DNA from: Linum tenue
Taxonomy: Eukaryota; Streptophyta; Magnoliopsida; Malpighiales; Linaceae
Direction: 5' to 3'
Assembly: GCA_946122785.1 (NCBI GenBank)
Contig: CAMGYJ010000008.1
Span: 61,424,877 to 61,488,876 of the forward strand
DNA length: 64,000 nucleotides
How positions within the stretch are numbered: the stretch's first letter is position 1; each line of letters opens with the position of its first letter. Both the position numbers and the translations under genes were made by a program. Below are positions 21,947 through 33,539 of this stretch, one piece after another. Below the pieces are notes generated by a model. That model ran no database searches, was not told the origin of the DNA, and was given only the letters and a program-made list of their open reading frames with translations.

Positions 21947-23040
21947 AAATGGTTATCGCGTCTCAATCGATCAATTAAGGATCATCACGATTAGCTAGGA
22001 AACCCTAAGTCACTTAATCGTTCGGCCAAGGTTTACAAAGTGACTCCCTTGGAAAGTTTTCCAGAACAGCAAAAAGCAACCAATCAAGACGATACCATGG
22101 CACTATTTTGATGAATGAGGGATGAACTGAATTGCCCTAGAGTAGGTTACCCAAATTGGCAAGAATGGGCTATGAGGGGATTTCCTCCTTCTATGTCAAC
22201 TAGTCCCAAAATTGAGACATGAACAATCAACACCCAAATTTCATGAATAATATCTCAGACATTATATCAATCACAAACCCAATACACATAAAGTTTGATT
22301 CATACAAGTTAACACATTCTAGACTAGGGTTCACAACATACAAGTGAAATTGGATACTACTTCTTAGCTAGAGGTAGAAACACAAATAAGAGAGAAGAAA
22401 ACCCCATAGCAAGACGATCTTCCTTCTTCTTAGATGTTTGATTCAACCTTCCACTACCCTTGGGTAAGTGGATTCTCCTTCCTTCTTCCTTAACTCGTAG
22501 CTCTTTCTCTCTCTCTCTAAACCTTGAAGAAAAATCTTCCATCTCTCTCCATGACTCTCCTCCTTTTGAATTCATCTTACTCTCCCTTTTATAGTCCCCG
22601 AGAGCAAGAATCACGATTTGGGATCATGTCCGCGAAGTTGACAAGGAAACCATGATCTTGGCACAAAACACATAATTTCACTTGCAAACTTCGTGGGCTG
22701 CTAGTTGACATCACGGGGTGAGATTGTGATCTTGATACTACCCGCGAGCTGTAGAGATCTTATTGGAAACTTGCCATCTTCACGGTTTGGGTGCCGTCTT
22801 CACGGTTTGCGCCCGTGATAATTGCTCCGCAATCGTGATCTCTACACATCATATCCTTTTGCTCCACCCTCATTCGCCCGACTTTCGATCTCGGTGCAAA
22901 GAGTACCTGCTAAGGTCGTAAATGTGGCAAAACATGAGCAAACCTCACATAAACTAGCTCCAAGAACGGTGCGAACACATCAAACCTCGCAAGTAAAATG
23001 GGTGCAAAAATTCGTAATCTAACCTAAATCATTCACATTT
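21947..23040 (-). mobile_element. Athila-like LTR fragment Ath-4
   Basis: Shares the layout of the other LTRs in the same minus orientation: a leader near 22325 (CTAGACTAGGGTTCACAACA), a purine-rich segment to 22560, and a cluster of ATCACGATTT/GATCATG/CACGGTTTG words at 22610-22840. It ends in GCAAACCTCACATAAACTAG-type sequence. Neither TG/CA end is clear. It abuts the truncated RNase H of Ath-2, so a deletion or recombination joined two elements. Confidence 0.55.
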
Positions 23041-23384
23041 TCTAACCCTATCTAAACATCATATTTCATGAAAATCCACATATTAAATGTTATAGTATTT
23101 TGAAATATAATCATTGTCAACAAATATAAATTTACACAATATGCCTTCCGAACAACCCGTAAATCATTTGAGAGATTGAGGCTCACAAAATTCATAGTCA
23201 CACTATTTCATGTAAGTGCTTGTACGCAAGATAGATAGAGTTGCTAGTCAAGTCCAAACGAGTGTCCCCTAAAGTAAATAAATAAAAAATAAAATTTATT
23301 AAAAGAAAAATTATTTATTGAATCGAGATAGATTACACAGTTTTATACACCTTCACTTGTGTCGCTTGACTTGGATTACACAGT
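23041..23384. other. AT-rich spacer
   Basis: No gene or repeat boundary recognised. Confidence 0.4.
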
Positions 23385-24130
23385 CCTTAGAGCTATTTCA
23401 TGCTAGCTATGGTCTTGTTTTGACATGTTTCATACCTTAGCACGTAAAATTGGCATCGGGATCGAAATTCGGACAAAAGAGGGTGAAAAGGGAGCAAAAT
23501 GGGCAAAAGTGAAAGGATCACGACCAGGCGGTGATTATCACAGACAACAACTGTGAAGTAGAAACCCAAACCGTGAAAACTGCACACTTCTAGGAGTTTT
23601 GTGTAGTTCGCGTTCACTGCGAGGATCATGGTCCCCAGACCATGATGTTAACACTCAAACCGTAAAGTCTGCAATGGTCCATAGCCCTTTGAGTAGTTCG
23701 TGGGCATTGTAATTATTACTGTCTATGAATTGTGAAGCCAGCAACCTGACCATGAAGTATGTTAATGAAACGGTGTGTTTTGAGTGGGCTAGGATGCACT
23801 CGGGTAGGGGGTCCTACCTACTTTAGCGCTTCTAACAGTATATGAAGCTTATCTATCGCGTTAGAGTATCACAATTGCATCTCAACGTGGGACTAGGGGC
23901 ATTATCGTCAGAGTGGTCTTTTCTCGATTGAATTCAACATCGTTTTAATTGTTTGCTTCCTAAGTTTATTAGCTTTAGCAACAATCCGATTGCTAGATAA
24001 CTTGTAGACGGCTGAAGTAAGTGTATACAAATCGTTCGGGTTGACATTTAAATTACTTGCTCTATGCTGCACAAGGTTATAAATTACACTTGACCTATAA
24101 CTAGAATTGAGTTGTAGTGGTAGCAAGTGA
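23385..24130 (+). mobile_element. Probable Athila-like LTR fragment Ath-5
   Basis: A cluster of ATCACGACC/GTGATTATCAC/ATCATGGTC words at 23518-23760 resembles the U3 clusters of the other LTRs, apparently in plus orientation. The downstream TTTGCTTCCTAAGTTTATTAGC...TAGACGGCTGAAGTAAGTG stretch looks like non-coding retroelement leader sequence. Boundaries and lineage are uncertain. Confidence 0.4.
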
Positions 24131-24990
24131 AAGAACACAATGATAATCCATAATAATAGTTGTTATGTTAAGGGCATAAAATATGATAGGAAAGGAGTCA
24201 TATATAAAAACTAAGGGGCAATTCTAGAACTATTAAGCACCCAAATCTGTGAATCCAGAACCAAATCTTGGTGCTGTTGGGGGGTTCTGAAGGGCATCTT
24301 GTGGGTGCATTATTGATCACCCCACCATCCCTCCATTAAACTATTCCCTTTTGTTCTCTTGTCTCGTCTTCATAACAAAATATTATTAGTTAGAACTTAA
24401 TTAAAACATATACTAATCAATAGGCCTTCACATTTACATATATCCATCTGCATGTGGTCGCCAATTATAGCAGCACTAAGTAACACAAAGGATTTAATTA
24501 AAAAAGAAATAACATGTCCTAGGGCTTCCTCTCTAAAGCAAAGATTCAGCATTGGCTTTCCTCAATTATACGTGTACCCCATCGATGCATGTTCGCTTCG
24601 CCTCGACCAGTTCCAGCTCTCTGATCCCGATGCGTATTTGTTTAATTATAATTAAGCTCCTCGATCCTAATTTACTGATGATCAAATGAACCGGACCACT
24701 TAACTTTCCCCCTACTTTGTTTAATTAAAGCCTACACAATAACTTTGTTTCTTTAACTCATGTATACTCATATCATAGAAGTACGTGATTGAGTTGATAA
24801 AACTACTTAATTAATAAGATTATCTAATATTTTGAATCGGATTGAAGAAGATAAAATGGTTAATATTTGGCCCGAACTTTTCTCATTTTTAACAATTTCG
24901 GTCCAAATAGTCTGATTCAAATCATATCAACAAATCTTCACTTTGACTTGAATCTTCTTCTGAAATCATTTATGTACTCTGATCTTTCTC
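24131..24990. other. Spacer, no gene seen
   Basis: No conserved frame, no repeat end, no RNA gene seen. Short simple T/A runs only. Confidence 0.5.
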
Positions 24991-24999
24991 TCTCTCATA

Positions 25000-25370
25000 C
25001 CATCAATGCCCCTTATGGCAAATTAACCCACTCAGACCATTCAACAAATTCAAACAGTGTTGGAACTTGCCATGTGAAACTGGCCGACTTCGTGAACATG
25101 TCAGTAGGATTGTCCACAGTGCCAATCTTCTTCACCTTAATCCTCTACTCCGTTCTCAAGAAATGATACTTCACATCGATGTACTTAGTCCTCTCATGAT
25201 GTATTTGATCCTTGGCCAAACATATTGCACTCAAATTGTCACAATACACCACTATCTAATCATGATGTAGAAACAGGTCACCAATCAGTCCCAACAACCA
25301 TATTCCCTCCTTGGCAGCTTCTGCCAACGCCATTGTACTCTGCTTTGGTAGTAGACAATGTCACTATCAG
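25000..25370 (-). pseudogene. Ty1/copia RNase H relic
   Basis: The minus strand contains, in order and across frame changes and stops, VTLSTTKAEYN, QGSNTS, EDKYIDVKYHFLRTE, RIKVKKIGTVDNPTDMFTKS. This is the C-terminal RNase H of Ty1/copia polyproteins: STTEAEY, the HIDVRYHFLR motif, and the TADNPADMFTK tail. At least three stops and some deleted residues make it a pseudogene. Neither LTR was found around it. Confidence 0.85.
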
Positions 25371-25399
25371 AATGATAGAGAGGAAAAGAGAATTTTTTT

Positions 25400-28100
25400 C
25401 ATTATGTATTTACAATTGCAAAAAAGTAATTAATTAAAAAAGTTAATAAATATTTAGTTTTCATACTCTATTTGTCCTTCATGTCACCATTACTAGTAAT
25501 CATCATATCCGTCCCCCTGCTTATGCACCACCTACTCTAGTATTAAGTAGTTCATAATGACAATACCAACTTACTATAGTTTACCCATTGCCGATTAGGA
25601 CCAAACCGACACATTAATTACTGCGCATTGCTGTAACATTCCCTTCCACCAGATCGTGGAGAGATCCAAGAAAAAACCCAAACCATAATCTCAAGTGAAT
25701 TAATCAATTAATTAAGGCCTGGAGTAAATGGTGACCGGTCGCTTTATCTATCTTTACAGCAGAGAAAGCAATTGGGAGAAAATGAACAGAAGCGTTACAA
25801 CCACAATCCAATGCTTACGTAGCCTGTATTAGAAAACAATACATATATATATATGGTGCAGTTGGGATCAATTATTGGTTGATTGGAGGCTTTTTGTGTT
25901 CATGGAACTGGAAAGTGTCATTAAACAATAATGTCCCTTCAGTCATCGTGTACAGCAGTAATAATGGTGCATAGGATTCTAATCTTGGAATGCATATAAT
26001 ATGACTGGTATCGCCGTATAAATGTGCCCAATCGATCCCACATGTCGTTTGTCCTTTTGAAGAAGAAGCCGAGTTATATTCTATTCTACCAAAAAGGAAG
26101 GAAGAAAGAAAGAAAGAAAGAGAGCAAGTGAAGTGAGAAGTGGTGATCATCAGAAGTGAGAACCTTCTCCCCCCCATCGTCGCAGTCATGTGGGGAGGAA
26201 AGTGGGACAATACCATAATAATAACTCTAAATTCAAAATCACCCAAACAATGTCTTAAATAATGTTTGATGCCATACTAGACTATGATGCCCTTTTATGG
26301 AAGCAGTTAAGAATTGTCAATTTTGATTTCAATTATCTTATTTCATTCGATACATTTCGAGGAGGTATTATACATATCGTGAGTAGTAGTAGATTGGATA
26401 TGTGTCTCGTAATGAATTGATATGTTATGTATGTTTTCAACCCATTTTATCTTAATTTTCAGTAATGTTTACTCATATGTGTCAATATCTGTTATTTTGA
26501 CTTCTTCATAAACTTATATATGTTGGTGAAAACTTCTACTTCCCACACAATTGGGGTTTCTTAGACATGTGTACATCATATGTTTTATTTATAGGGGGGT
26601 TTCTCTTCGTATTTTCATATTGAATCAAAATATTGCATATTTTACTTTTTACTCATGAAAAAATAGGTTAACCTGCTGCCACGATCCATGTCCCGTGTGA
26701 ATATTAGCTGCCCTAATCAATACCTACCAATACCACTGGAGGGGTATCAATAATGAAGACACCCGCCGCATTGTCATTTCGTAGAATAAGCGAGTGAGTT
26801 TTGCCCAATAATTATTCTTTGCTCAAATTGTCCTAATCTCACACGCTAGATTCGATGTTGCCTTTTGAGATAGTTTTTGTTTATATATCTAGGATATGTT
26901 TGGGACATCTACTAGGTTTCTGTGTTTGAGAGCATAACATTTTTTTCCTTTCTGTAGTCTATATTTGAGATAATAATGATTGATTCTATGTATGAGGTAT
27001 AGATTTGTACTAGCTTGTAGTGGAAAATTATACAGAAAAATGGTATGAAATTTATTCTCAAATTTGTACCTTAATCATAAGTTATTAGAATCAATTTATA
27101 CCAGCAACCTATTCCACGACGGAATCTTGCTTCATAGTAGGGCACGCGAACCCTCATCCTAGGCGAGAAGATGAAAACCAAAGGCAAAATCATAACCTCG
27201 TTCTAACTTTTTAGCCCTTTGATTCCATTGCACTGACTACTGACTAGTAAGCTTTTGTGATGGGGGGTTTTCGGCTGACTACTGCAAAGTGTCATTTTCT
27301 TAGGCATGAAAGATGAACAGTTTGGTGTGGAAAGAAAGGATCCCCATCAATCAGAGTATGAAATAAAAAATGCAAAACAGAAAGTACAAAGCTTTGTACT
27401 AGCTATAGACATTAGCCATTCAGGGTTAACCAAGATAAGAAGAAGAAAAGCCAAACTCAACCATTGCCCCACTTCTAGATTCTAGTCCTAGCTAGCTTGT
27501 CCTTCAATGGTCAACACTAGAACTACCACCAAGTACCCATCTTCTTTCTTAACTAGAACACATTATTGCTTGAAATCCCTACACTAATGTACTCAGCAAA
27601 ATTCAACAATTTTCTTTTACAGAGAGAAGATATCTAATTTTCGACACAAAATGTCCGGCCAATTCCTATAGAACAAAATCATGAATATCCGACAACCTCA
27701 TATTCATAACCTTTCTTGGGTTAACCATCATGCGTTATTTCTTCAACCTTTTAGATAGTTCTCAGCAAAATGAACAATTATAAAATAAAAATTGTGATCT
27801 GATAAATCTGCTAAGGTTACAAGATTCAAAAGAATACAAATGAACAATATGCAACACAAAACAACAATATATTTCAATTTTATTTACTCTCATACAAACT
27901 AGAATTCAACTAATTACACAAGTTATACTGTACTAGAGTAGAAAAATAATAATTGTGGGAAAACAAGAGAATCTAATTATAAGACGTAAAATATCAAATC
28001 ACTAATTAAACTCAGAATTAAATCACTAAATCAAACCTCAAACATGGCTAGCTAATTAAAGTAAGTCGAATCAGCTTGTAGTAAATATTAAAATTACTAG
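25400..28100. other. Spacer between copia relic and SMR gene
   Basis: About 2.7 kb of AT-rich DNA without recognisable protein homology. A GAAA/GAAG microsatellite lies near 26094-26125. The last several hundred bases probably contain the 3' region of the downstream minus-strand gene. Confidence 0.5.
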
Positions 28101-28114
28101 GTTAGGCAAAGCAG

Positions 28115-28441
28115 CTAGCCAGCCCTTTGAACGTGACGGCGTACGAAGACGGTATCCAAGTCAGGAGGGACGAAGAACTCCCTCGCGCCGCCGCCGTTGC
28201 AATTCCGCTTCAAGCTGGTGGCCCTCCGCTTCCTGGGCGGCGGAGGGCAGGGCAGCCTCGCCGGTATCCTCGCCTCTTCGCTCTTGGGAGTCGTCGGAGA
28301 TCCGTACGGCTCGTCGTCCACCTCGCCGCAGGCTTCTTTCTCCGCCGCCGCCGTCGTGTAGATAGGCTTCAAGGGAGCACGGAGCGAGATGCCGGAAATC
28401 ACCCATTTGCCGTCCTGAGATTTCTCTGCCGAGAAACCCAT
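28115..28441 (-). CDS. SMR6: SIAMESE-RELATED cyclin-dependent kinase inhibitor (SMR6/SMR8-like)
   Basis: A 108-codon intronless ORF. SMR proteins are small plant-specific inhibitors that bind cyclin-CDK complexes in the nucleus, slow the mitotic cycle and promote endoreduplication. The N-terminus MGFSAEKSQDGKWVISGI with RAPLKPI (residues 1-28) matches my recollection of the SMR6/SMR8 subgroup. The diagnostic SMR motifs are present: TTPKSEEARIP (about 50-60), a basic-proline stretch CPPPPRKRR (65-73) that can serve as nuclear signal, and the cyclin-binding-type motif EFFVPPDLDTVF (88-99). Length fits the family (roughly 80-130 aa). The start is the first ATG, 70-75 bp below a TATA box. The assignment to SMR6 versus SMR8 is uncertain. 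Confidence 0.88.
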   Translation of the reverse strand: MGFSAEKSQDGKWVISGISLRAPLKPIYTTAAAEKEACGEVDDEPYGSPTTPKSEEARIPARLPCPPPPRKRRATSLKRNCNGGGAREFFVPPDLDTVFVRRHVQRAG

Positions 28442-28510
28442 TGGAGGAGAGAAAATCGTGAAGGAATTCCCGATTCCTTGTTACTGAGGGAAGTTTGCGA
28501 GAGTGCAACC

Positions 28511-28518
28511 AAATATAA
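28511..28518 (-). promoter_or_regulatory. TATA box of the SMR gene
   Basis: The minus strand reads TTATATTT about 70 bp before the ATG at 28441, followed by a pyrimidine-rich stretch. Position and sequence fit a plant core promoter with a leader of roughly 40 nt. Confidence 0.55.
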
Positions 28519-28529
28519 GAGAGAAAAGG

Positions 28530-29864
28530 AATAAGGAATAAAGATCACATATGTGTAAAGAAAGCGGCTTTTTGAGACGTAGAAGAAGAATAAAGATGGA
28601 AGCTTGAAGCTTTTTTGTTTCCCAAACTTTGGATTGGAGGAATTTTGCTTTCTTTGGCTTTGGGCCTGAAATTGAAGAAGTCAAGGGAAAAGGGTAGAGT
28701 GTTGTGTTAGAGACAGTTGAGTTATGGAGAAGCTTGGGTTTGGGGTTATAAAGATGGAAACTTTTTTTGGAAGGGATGGGAGAAAGGAAATTGAAAAGAG
28801 GGAATTGAAGAAGGGAGGGAGGAAGGGTAAGTTCAATGTTTCTGTTTATACCATTGAGAGAAGAGAGAGAAAGAGAACCCGAGGTGAATGGACAAATCAT
28901 GGTTTGACACTTGACTTTACACCTAGCAATTATTAATTATAGAAGTTTGGGAATTTTTATGTTTTGTTGGTTTGCACTTTTGAACACTTATCTTCAAGAA
29001 AATTCATGTATGTAATTGGAGGTGGGTTTATCTAGGTTAACCATAATAATCGTGATAAATATGTATAATCAACACCGAAAGGCTAGAATTCGAACAATAT
29101 TCGAGGTATGTAAATTCATATTCTACTAGGAATCTAGGATTGTAGCATGTATGCGTGTGCATGTTCATATAGCCTAAACTTTTGTCTACCACACTTATCA
29201 TTCTTTCAAAAAATAAAAGAATATCCTTAATCGTCATCCCATGTAAATTTTCACTTGTTCTGTTTCTTAATTTTTTTTTTTTCTCTTCGAAGGAGGCTTA
29301 ACTGCTTAAGCCAAACAAAAGAAGGAAGTAGAGGAGAGAAGGCTACTCGATGCCACTCGAAGTTTCGTGTGATGTTTTCATAGGCGTTTGGCTATTAGGG
29401 GCGAAACATTGTTGGCTCATAAAATTGGAACAAGTGGTCTCATATTTGGTCTCGCTCCGGCATCACAAAATGTGGTGTGTGTGGGGATGTTGTTGGGTAA
29501 TTAAGAGAGAGAGAGAGATGAGAGAGGGTTAATGACTGGAGCGGGTATTAGAGGGTGTTCAATCGGAGTGCTAATTGTGATAATCACTTTAATTGGCATT
29601 ATTTGGATAGTTTAGTTTTGTTAATTTTGATAATTAGTTTGGTTTAGTTAATTATTTTTAGTTTGTTTAATTTAGATGGTTTGGTTTCACACGCTCTCAT
29701 TCAAATCAATTAAAAAATTAGTTATATGTCTAATATATTATATACATATTTAATATTTTGCATAACCACTCATGAGCCAAACTTTTCTTCCGTCTAGACT
29801 CATTAAAAAAGATAAAGTTCATAATGTTCATATACTACATTTGTTTTTGTAGAGCGTAGACAAC
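28530..29864. other. SMR upstream region and spacer
   Basis: Non-coding. It contains purine-rich stretches (28690-28880) and a short GA run near 29506-29525. No conserved protein frame. Confidence 0.5.
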
Positions 29865-30159
29865 CAGTGGCAGATTCAGGGGGTCGCCACCCTGGGTCAT
29901 GGCCCAGCCCTCCTATGGATCCGGAGCTAGTATAGCACTTATAAGTTTATCGATTTTAGTAATTCGTCCCAGTGCTATTTTATAATAAAATTATTTGAAA
30001 TTAGAAAATGGGTCAGATGAACATATTCAAATTACAACTCTAAATTTAGTTTAGAAATTCTAGCTCCAATGATTTTCGTCTAAAGAAAGACAAACAACGA
30101 AACATGAAATTCTAGAAGTCGAATCGTGAAAGACTAACAGAAATATGAAGTTTGCTCCC

Positions 30160-30437
30160 TTGAAAATTCACTAGAGCACCTGCGGGAGATAGTGATCGAC
30201 ACACAATACAAATTGATTAGTCGATTGATTTGTCTAGTGTTGACATTACCCGTTTCAACAACTACTATGGAGAGAACCTTTTCAACAATGAAACATGTGA
30301 AAAATGATTTGCACAATAAAATGAGCGATGACTTTCTCGCCGATTGGTTAACTATTTTATTTGAAAGAGTGTATGCTATTGGTATGGATGTAGACTCCAT
30401 TATTGATGAATTCATAATATTAAAAGATCGACGTGTA
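30160..30437 (+). pseudogene. hAT transposase C-terminal dimerisation region (partial)
   Basis: The plus strand reads LICLVLTLPVSTTTMERTFS, then MKHVKNDLHNKMSDDFLADW and DSIIDEFIILKDRR. This is the hAT C-terminal (Dimer_Tnp_hAT) motif in which LPVSTATTERAFSAMK and the following KM-x-D-x-FL segment are conserved (ZMYM1/TTF-type subgroup). The catalytic core and DNA-binding domain are missing. The frame runs off into the inserted MITE at 30438 and would resume at 30865. Confidence 0.85.
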
Positions 30438-30856
30438 TAGGGGCGGAGCTACGTTGGGGCTGGGGGGGGAGAATTTTGAAAATCGCGTACAAGTATAACG
30501 AGAATTTTGAAAATACGTATTAATTAAGCGTTATGTACAAATAACTACAATATGCAGTTTGATACAATTGTGTTTCCATGTAGTCTAGTGGATAATTGAT
30601 GAGCTTTCATTTGTTACTTATAATAACATTGAAGAACACGATACAAATAAAAAATATGATTATTTTTTGTTGACAATTTGTTTAATAATATTGAACATAT
30701 CGTTCCTAAATTTTTAATTTAAATCATAATTTTAGTGCAAATAATTATTAAATAATAATTTTGATGTGATATATATTATTTTTTATTTTTACGAAAATAT
30801 GTACTAAAAAACATTTCGCCCCCCTCCCGGAACTTTAAAACCTGGCTCCGCTCCTG
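30438..30856. mobile_element. hAT MITE (419 bp) with perfect 8-bp target duplication
   Basis: The element starts TAGGGGCGGAGC and ends GCTCCGCTCCTG; the ends are inverted repeats. GACGTGTA flanks it on both sides (30430-30437 and 30857-30864). Eight-bp duplications and TAGGGG-type ends fit the hAT superfamily. It has no coding capacity. It sits inside the last codons of a hAT transposase relic. Confidence 0.9.
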
Positions 30857-31431
30857 GACGTGTACAATTGATGATGTAAAAAACTATAATTTTTTTTACG
30901 GTATCTTAATTTCTAATGAAATGCGGCCCAGTGCTCTACTATGTCCAGGATCCGCCGCTAACCAACAACATATAAGAACCTAATTTTGATAAAAACTCAT
31001 ACATTATGCTGGATGACAACCTGAAAGCGAAAGTATTTTTCAGTCTATAATATTTGATAAGAGATTAAGACAATTCACACATACACACCCAATATCATTA
31101 ACCTCATACCCTTCACATATATTTTTTATGGTGGCTATTTCTAACAGTTAGCCACTTCTGTTAGCCACTTAAACAATTGAATGACGGTGTTAATGGAGAC
31201 TATCGGGACTAACGGAGAGTAACTAAACGTGGACCGTTTTACTAATTCGAGTGACCAACATTGATAATATATTTTTTTTTTAATTGACTAAACATAACAC
31301 GTATTAGTAAACCCAGTGACCAAATCGTAACATTTATCCATGAGAAAATATAATTAAAATGAGAGAAGATTAAAAAAAAAAACAGAACTGGAGGGGCAAA
31401 AAGAGACTGGTGAAACCGTGAAAGGGAAAGA

Positions 31432-32404
31432 ATTTTTTTTTTTTTTGACAAGAGGAGTACTTGTATTGAAATAATGTCAAGGTTACAAGGGTTGAGAACC
31501 ACAATGAAAGCAGAAAACAGAGCAACAATCGAGTCAAATGTGAAAGCAATCTAAATCAAAAGAGAAGGCCAGAAACAGAACATGAAGTAGATTGATCCCA
31601 ACAAAAGAATCTCCACAAAAGGATGCTAACATTGAGAACCCAGAACCCCTTGCTTCCACAACATTCAGCACAGCACAAGCAAGGTTCCAGCTCGCCCGAA
31701 ACCATACAGGCCCATGGCTATTGAACATTGCAACGCCATAAGCCGCCACCTGGGGATCGTTCAGAGACTATCCATCACAGTGAATCTCATGGAAGGGATT
31801 ACTCGGCGGTGGGCAGGCTGAAACCGGGATGCTCTGAGCTGAAAAGGCCGAGGAAGCCGGAGGCACGGATGACCAGGAACCGGGAAAAATGAAGAATCAA
31901 CTTCACCATCTCTAGGAAGCCAGAGAATCAAAGCCAACGACACCGAAAATGACACCACACCCCACTTCAGTCGGCTGCAAGTCTTCAAGAAAACCAGTGG
32001 AAGAAGGAAGGGAGGAACGGTGAATCTGCTCACCAAAAGAGATGAGCACACCAACAAGGAGTAGAACCCCCAACAGTAAAACACCATTAGAAGTACTCAC
32101 AAGTTGCAACTTTCAGATCCAAGGAGCAAAGCCAAACCAGATCTAGAAACTAAAAAGAACACTGTGGATAAAACCACTTGGAGAGTGACCATGAAGGTCC
32201 GGAAAGAGCCACCATGAGCTGGAGAAAAATGCAGGGCAAGCAAAATATAGAAAAGAACAGTAAAAATAAAACATTGGGCCACCGCCGGTCAGCAGAGGAA
32301 CACCGGCGGCAGCCCTGAGCAGTGAAAAGGCGCTGGCCTTTAGAGAGAAGGGAGAGCAAACGGATTTAAAAAAAAGTAAGAGAGAGAGCACTGATTTGTA
32401 AAAA
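31432..32404 (-). mobile_element. Non-LTR (LINE-derived) insertion with poly(A) tail
   Basis: The minus-strand 3' end is a run of 14 A following CTCTTGTC (plus-strand T-run 31433-31446), the same tail style as the LINE at 55.7 kb. AAAGGGAAAGA occurs at 31421-31431 and 32405-32415 and is a plausible target duplication. The minus-strand sequence opens with a C/T-rich leader. It has several open stretches but no endonuclease or reverse transcriptase, so it looks like a short, internally deleted or non-autonomous LINE. Boundaries rest on the 11-bp A/G-rich repeat, which could be coincidental. Confidence 0.55.
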
Positions 32405-32415
32405 AAAGGGAAAGA

Positions 32416-33530
32416 TTCAAAGGAAGGAAAGAGTGCCCGTGAATCTAGCTGACCGACGGTCAGCCGCAAGAATTGACTTTGATTTTGGCGCCAAAAATTC
32501 TCTTCATATTTCTGCTATTTTATTTTATTTAAGATATCTTTTGGGATCATCAAATGGTGATTGCATTGCTTGCTAGTTGCTGCTGCTGGTGCATTGCTTT
32601 GCTTCCTCCTATTTGTTAATCTTCTAATAGCTTTGTTTAGCAAAGATTGCACTCGATTGATTTGATTGATTGGTGTCAATTAATTAATTCATTGAATAGA
32701 GAATATGCTGTAATTGTTTGGTTCCCAATGTCTATCCCATCTCATCCACTACATATTATTTATATTAGGCAAACATATTATTAGGCAAAGAGGGAGAAGG
32801 AGAGTGTGTGGGTGAAACAAAATAGAAATTTAAATAAATTAATTTCAAGTAATGATTATTTATATTGTAGATCATTATTAATTTAATATTTTTGTCTAAT
32901 TCAACGCAATGAAATAGATAAAATCAGTAACATCTCAGAAAAATTCAACATCGACAGTGTACGGGAGAGATCCAAAGTTTATAAGTAAGAAAACCGGTTT
33001 GAACTGACATGACGCGTATTGAGGTAAAATGAAAGAGTTTTTGTAATTTAAACGTTCTCACTGTGGAAAAGCACAAGGATGGTTGTCTCATGGGAAGTCA
33101 TCTTGATATGCATTCAAAGAAAAAACCATATGGGTCTAGACCCAAAACAGACATCTTGCTCGGAAAAAGCTCATGATGTTACATAATCTATTAAAAAACT
33201 ATGACAATTTACTTATCTACAAAGTAGAGGTAAATCTCTGCTATTAGATATGTACATAATATAAGATCCTATAAAAAAATAGCCTCCAAGAGCTAAGGTG
33301 CCAAAGACAAACTTTGATTATTGGTAACACCTATAATAGTGTCATTTAACCTTCCATTTCTTAGGTGTTTGTATGCCATAATCATTGTCTTTGCTATGTG
33401 AGATTGATTTCGTACTATATTTGCTTCCTAGCATAATACTCTAAGTTTAACATGACTTTTTCGTCACTTGGCTGTTTTGACTCGAAACTTGATCAATATC
33501 ATCCTATTCTAAACTAGGTTGTGTTTTCTT
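32416..33530. other. AT-rich spacer
   Basis: No gene, inverted repeat or RNA gene recognised. Confidence 0.45.
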
Positions 33531-33539
33531 GCTTAATCT

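Larger units (their letters stand above)
29865..30960 (+). mobile_element. hAT element remnant with transposase C-terminus
   Basis: Candidate ends CAGTGGCAGATTCAGG (29865) and, reverse-complemented, TAGCGGCGGATCCTGG (30960) form a short imperfect inverted repeat. No clean 8-bp duplication was seen. The interior retains only the last part of a hAT transposase and is itself split by a 419-bp hAT MITE at 30438-30856. The element is an internally deleted, inactive copy. Confidence 0.6.

Noticed and set aside
28127..28534. 135-codon plus-strand frame over the SMR gene
   Set aside because: It is the antisense shadow of the GC-rich SMR coding sequence; composition is Arg/Pro-rich with no family match.
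31140..31260. Possible relative of the Mutator-like ends at 8955
   Set aside because: Only scattered words are similar; no inverted partner or duplication found.
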